Below the pieces are notes generated by a model. It saw only the letters and a program-made list of their open reading frames with translations, was not told the DNA's origin and did not search any database. Positions 20,026-22,519 of a DNA stretch of 22,519 bases are shown one piece after another. This DNA is from Chloroflexota bacterium. GTDB taxonomy: Bacteria > Chloroflexota > Ktedonobacteria > Ktedonobacterales > Ktedonobacteraceae. The DNA lies in assembly GCA_005881495.1 (NCBI GenBank), contig VBHI01000055.1:1-22519 (forward strand), read 5' to 3'. Each line of letters begins with the position of its first letter. Within the stretch, counting starts at the first letter, position 1. The translations under genes and the position numbers were made by a program.

Positions 20026-22519
20026 TTACTTGAGCCTGGCTTCGAGCGCCCCCAATTGCTCTTTCAGCTTGCGGTTCTCCTCACGCACCTGGTCAAGGTC
20101 TTTGCGCAGTAGCTTCAACTGTTCTTCGGATTTATCACCGGTGCGCAGTGCATGAGCAGCTACCCGCATATCGCGCTGCACGCGTGTTTCGGTCTCATGG
20201 CTAGCGAGGCGCTCCAGGATGCTGATAGCGCGTTTTTCACCAAGTGACATCAGGGCAACGGCAGAGACGGCGCGCACCGGTTCCCAGTGATCGTGCTCCA
20301 CCGCGTGACAAAGCGCCGTCACAGCGCGTTGGCGCGCTTCTTCGGTGTACAGATGGCGGTTCCCACCCAGCGTCAACATGCCTGAGGAGGCAGCATAACG
20401 GAGCGTGATAGGTCGATTGCTATCGTTAAGATAGGTGGCAAGTATATCAACTGCCCGATCGTCCCCCGATTCTGCCATGCCGTTGAAAATACCGCGCTGC
20501 ACGGAATGATTCAATGATGGGCGATCAATCAACTTCTCTAAGTGATCAACGCTGCCTGCACTGCGGGTTTTCCCCAGTGAATGCGCCGCCGCGCTTTCGA
20601 CCCGGTAGCTGATATCGCCACGTTCCAGCAGAGCTTTCAGCGCTTGTGCGGAACGCTCCGCAAGCTCTGCTTGTTGCGGTACCTGGAACTTCCCCAGCGT
20701 CTCGGCGATGGTGGTGCGCACGCGGGAAAACTCCGGGCTGGTGAGTTCTTGCAGTCCCTCTAACAGGATAGATTGCGCTCGTTCGCTACCGATGACGCCC
20801 AGCGCCTCGGCTGCTGCCACGCGCACGCCCCAGAACGTGTCATTGAACACGGCCATCTTCAGGGCCTCGATGCTCTCATCACTACCATCTTCGCCTAATG
20901 CCTCGGCTGCCTCAATGCGACCCAGCACATCTGGATCGTGGGCAAACTGGTAGCGCATCATCTTTGTGGAGCGCTCGAATTTAAGCGTTTTAAGCAGCCA
21001 GCCGTCCGGGTCGAAGCGCACCATCACAGGTTCTCGTTCCAGGGGGATGTAGAAGCTCTGCTCAACCTGTCCATCTTCGCCCGACATCACACGCATGGCT
21101 ATTGTGCGTGTCTCTGTCGTGTGTTCATCTTTGGCGGCCTCATCCGAGGTTGGGACAGTGAAAGCCAGGTCAACCGGCGTGACAAAACAGGGAGTGAGAT
21201 CATCGACCTGTTGCGTTTGCTTGATCCTTACCCTGGCCATGGAATGTTCACCATCCCATGAATAATTCACCTCAAACGCGGGATAGCCTCCCTGGTACAC
21301 CCATTGCTGGAAGAACTGCGCCAGGCTGCGCCCGGTCACCTCCTCAAAAGTACGCTCCAGGTCTGCGGTGATCACCTCTCGCTCGCGATATCGTTCGAGA
21401 TATACTTTGACGGCGCGTCTGAACGTCGCATCGCTGAGCTGGTGTCGCAGCATATGCAGGACCCAGGCGCCCTTGTTATACATGTGCCCATCAAACAATT
21501 CAAAGCCGTCATTGTGATAGACATGGTAGACAATTGGACGGCGGTACTGCCCGTCTTCACCAAGGTAGCCTTTTTTGAGATTGAGCAACGACTGCTTAAA
21601 GTAGTCCGTGCCAAGATCGTGCTCGTTCCATAGTTCCTCGAAGTAGGTAGCAAACCCCTCGTTTAACCAGCCATTCGGCCAGTCTCGACAGGTCACCAGG
21701 TCGCCGAACCACTGGTGTGCCAGTTCGTGCGCTACAACTGGCACGTAATCGAAATCGAGAGCGGCGCGCTCATCGAGCAGGAGTGCAAAGCTGTGGGTAG
21801 TCGCGGTTGTATGCTCCATCGCGCCGGTATAAATCTCGACGACCGTTTGCGCGTACTTGTCGTAGGGATAATCGACGCCGGTATAGTCCGCAAAAAAGCG
21901 CATCATCTCGGGAGTTTTGCCCATATAATAGCGCGCATCGTCTTTGCGATCAGGGCGAACATAATAGTTGACCGGTTTCCCGTTGTAGGAATCTTCGATG
22001 ACCGCGAATTCGCCGACCACCAGCGAGATCAGGTACGCGGCATGAGGTATGTCATGTCGCCAGTGATGGGTTTTTGTCGCGCCATGGTCGGTAACGCTGA
22101 TCAAGTTGCCATTGGCGATGGTCTGGAAATGTGCAGGGACAGTGACAATGATCTCGGTCGTAGCGCGATCATTGGGCGCGTCATGACAGGGGAACCAGTA
22201 GCTGTGGTAGCGCGGCTGCCCAAATGTCCAGGCCTGCACCGGGCGAGTCGGGTCCTCGGGCGCTGGCTTGATGAAATGCAGGCCAGTGCGCGGCTTCGCA
22301 TGATACTCTACAGCAACGGTGAACTCTTCGCCATAGTGGTAAGGGCGATCAAGTGCCAAAGTAAGCTTCTTGGCATCATTGCTGAAGGCTAACACTTGAC
22401 CGCCTGTCAGCGTAATGCGCTCGACTTGCAGGTCGATTGCATCAAACGAGATGCTTTTGACCTCTTCATAGAGTGCAGAAAAGGTAGTGCTCACTGTGCC
22501 ACTGACGGTTTCTTGCTCG
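20026..22519 (-). CDS. M1 family metallo-aminopeptidase with C-terminal HEAT repeats, 5' end outside window
   Basis: A zinc aminopeptidase. The frame stays open to the right edge and reads EQETVSGTVSTTFSALYEEV, the usual early strands of the M1 N-terminal domain, so the GTG at 22494 is not the true start. The substrate-binding motif is GAMEH (near 21815), with His where GAMEN is usual, a known variant. The zinc site is HELAHQW (near 21720) with the third ligand in WLNEGFATYF 18 residues on. A catalytic-Tyr region (YNKGAWVLHMLRH) follows. Beyond the catalytic core are an immunoglobulin-like domain and several HEAT-like repeats (DESIEALKMAVFNDTFWGVR, then VAAAEALGVIGSERAQSIL), about 20150-20960. 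The protein ends in a heptad coiled coil (VREENRKLKEQLGALEARLK). It probably trims peptides, and the repeats and coil suggest oligomerisation or partner binding. No signal sequence can be judged. Confidence 0.92.
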   Translation of the reverse strand, partial: EQETVSGTVSTTFSALYEEVKSISFDAIDLQVERITLTGGQVLAFSNDAKKLTLALDRPYHYGEEFTVAVEYHAKPRTGLHFIKPAPEDPTRPVQAWTFGQPRYHSYWFPCHDAPNDRATTEIIVTVPAHFQTIANGNLISVTDHGATKTHHWRHDIPHAAYLISLVVGEFAVIEDSYNGKPVNYYVRPDRKDDARYYMGKTPEMMRFFADYTGVDYPYDKYAQTVVEIYTGAMEHTTATTHSFALLLDERAALDFDYVPVVAHELAHQWFGDLVTCRDWPNGWLNEGFATYFEELWNEHDLGTDYFKQSLLNLKKGYLGEDGQYRRPIVYHVYHNDGFELFDGHMYNKGAWVLHMLRHQLSDATFRRAVKVYLERYREREVITADLERTFEEVTGRSLAQFFQQWVYQGGYPAFEVNYSWDGEHSMARVRIKQTQQVDDLTPCFVTPVDLAFTVPTSDEAAKDEHTTETRTIAMRVMSGEDGQVEQSFYIPLEREPVMVRFDPDGWLLKTLKFERSTKMMRYQFAHDPDVLGRIEAAEALGEDGSDESIEALKMAVFNDTFWGVRVAAAEALGVIGSERAQSILLEGLQELTSPEFSRVRTTIAETLGKFQVPQQAELAERSAQALKALLERGDISYRVESAAAHSLGKTRSAGSVDHLEKLIDRPSLNHSVQRGIFNGMAESGDDRAVDILATYLNDSNRPITLRYAASSGMLTLGGNRHLYTEEARQRAVTALCHAVEHDHWEPVRAVSAVALMSLGEKRAISILERLASHETETRVQRDMRVAAHALRTGDKSEEQLKLLRKDLDQVREENRKLKEQLGALEARLK

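Overview
The window looks like a piece of a Ktedonobacteria-type (Chloroflexota) chromosome. This is inferred from gene content: a DUF4012 membrane protein with a transposase-like N-terminal domain, a 14-TM MFS exporter with a C-terminal extracytoplasmic domain, several small lineage-type hypotheticals, and debris of a sugar-utilisation operon and a polymorphic-toxin HINT domain. No rRNA, tRNA, CRISPR array or intact insertion sequence was recognised.

Layout, left to right. Bases 1-59 encode the last residues of a carbohydrate ABC transporter permease. They are followed by the first ~50 codons of a GH35-like beta-galactosidase, which breaks off and joins out of frame to a short HINT (autoprocessing) fragment, so the left edge is rearranged DNA. 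Next come pcrA (UvrD-family helicase), then a two-gene operon of an EmrB/QacA-like MFS exporter with a fused C-terminal domain and a secreted protein. On the minus strand, convergent to these, lies a RiPP cluster of the ATP-grasp (graspetide/Tgm) type, in transcription order precursor peptide, ATP-grasp ligase, PIMT-type methyltransferase. The ligase has lost about 100 central residues and changes frame, so the cluster looks decayed. radC (plus) and lon (minus) converge on a shared 25-bp perfect palindrome. lon is the second gene of an hsp20-lon operon, giving a proteostasis unit of small heat-shock chaperone plus ATP-dependent protease.

The right half is mostly minus-strand: a small four-cysteine zinc-ribbon protein with a good terminator, a plus-strand proline-rich hypothetical, a membrane protein with five 11-residue repeats, a hypothetical, a DUF4012 gene split in two by a frameshift with probable deletion, and a large M1 aminopeptidase with HEAT repeats and a C-terminal coiled coil that runs off the right edge.

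The most interesting points are the decayed graspetide cluster, the chimeric debris at the left edge, the repeated pattern of out-of-frame losses inside otherwise well-conserved genes (ligase, DUF4012, beta-galactosidase), the transposase-like domain on a membrane protein, and the palindrome shared by radC and lon.
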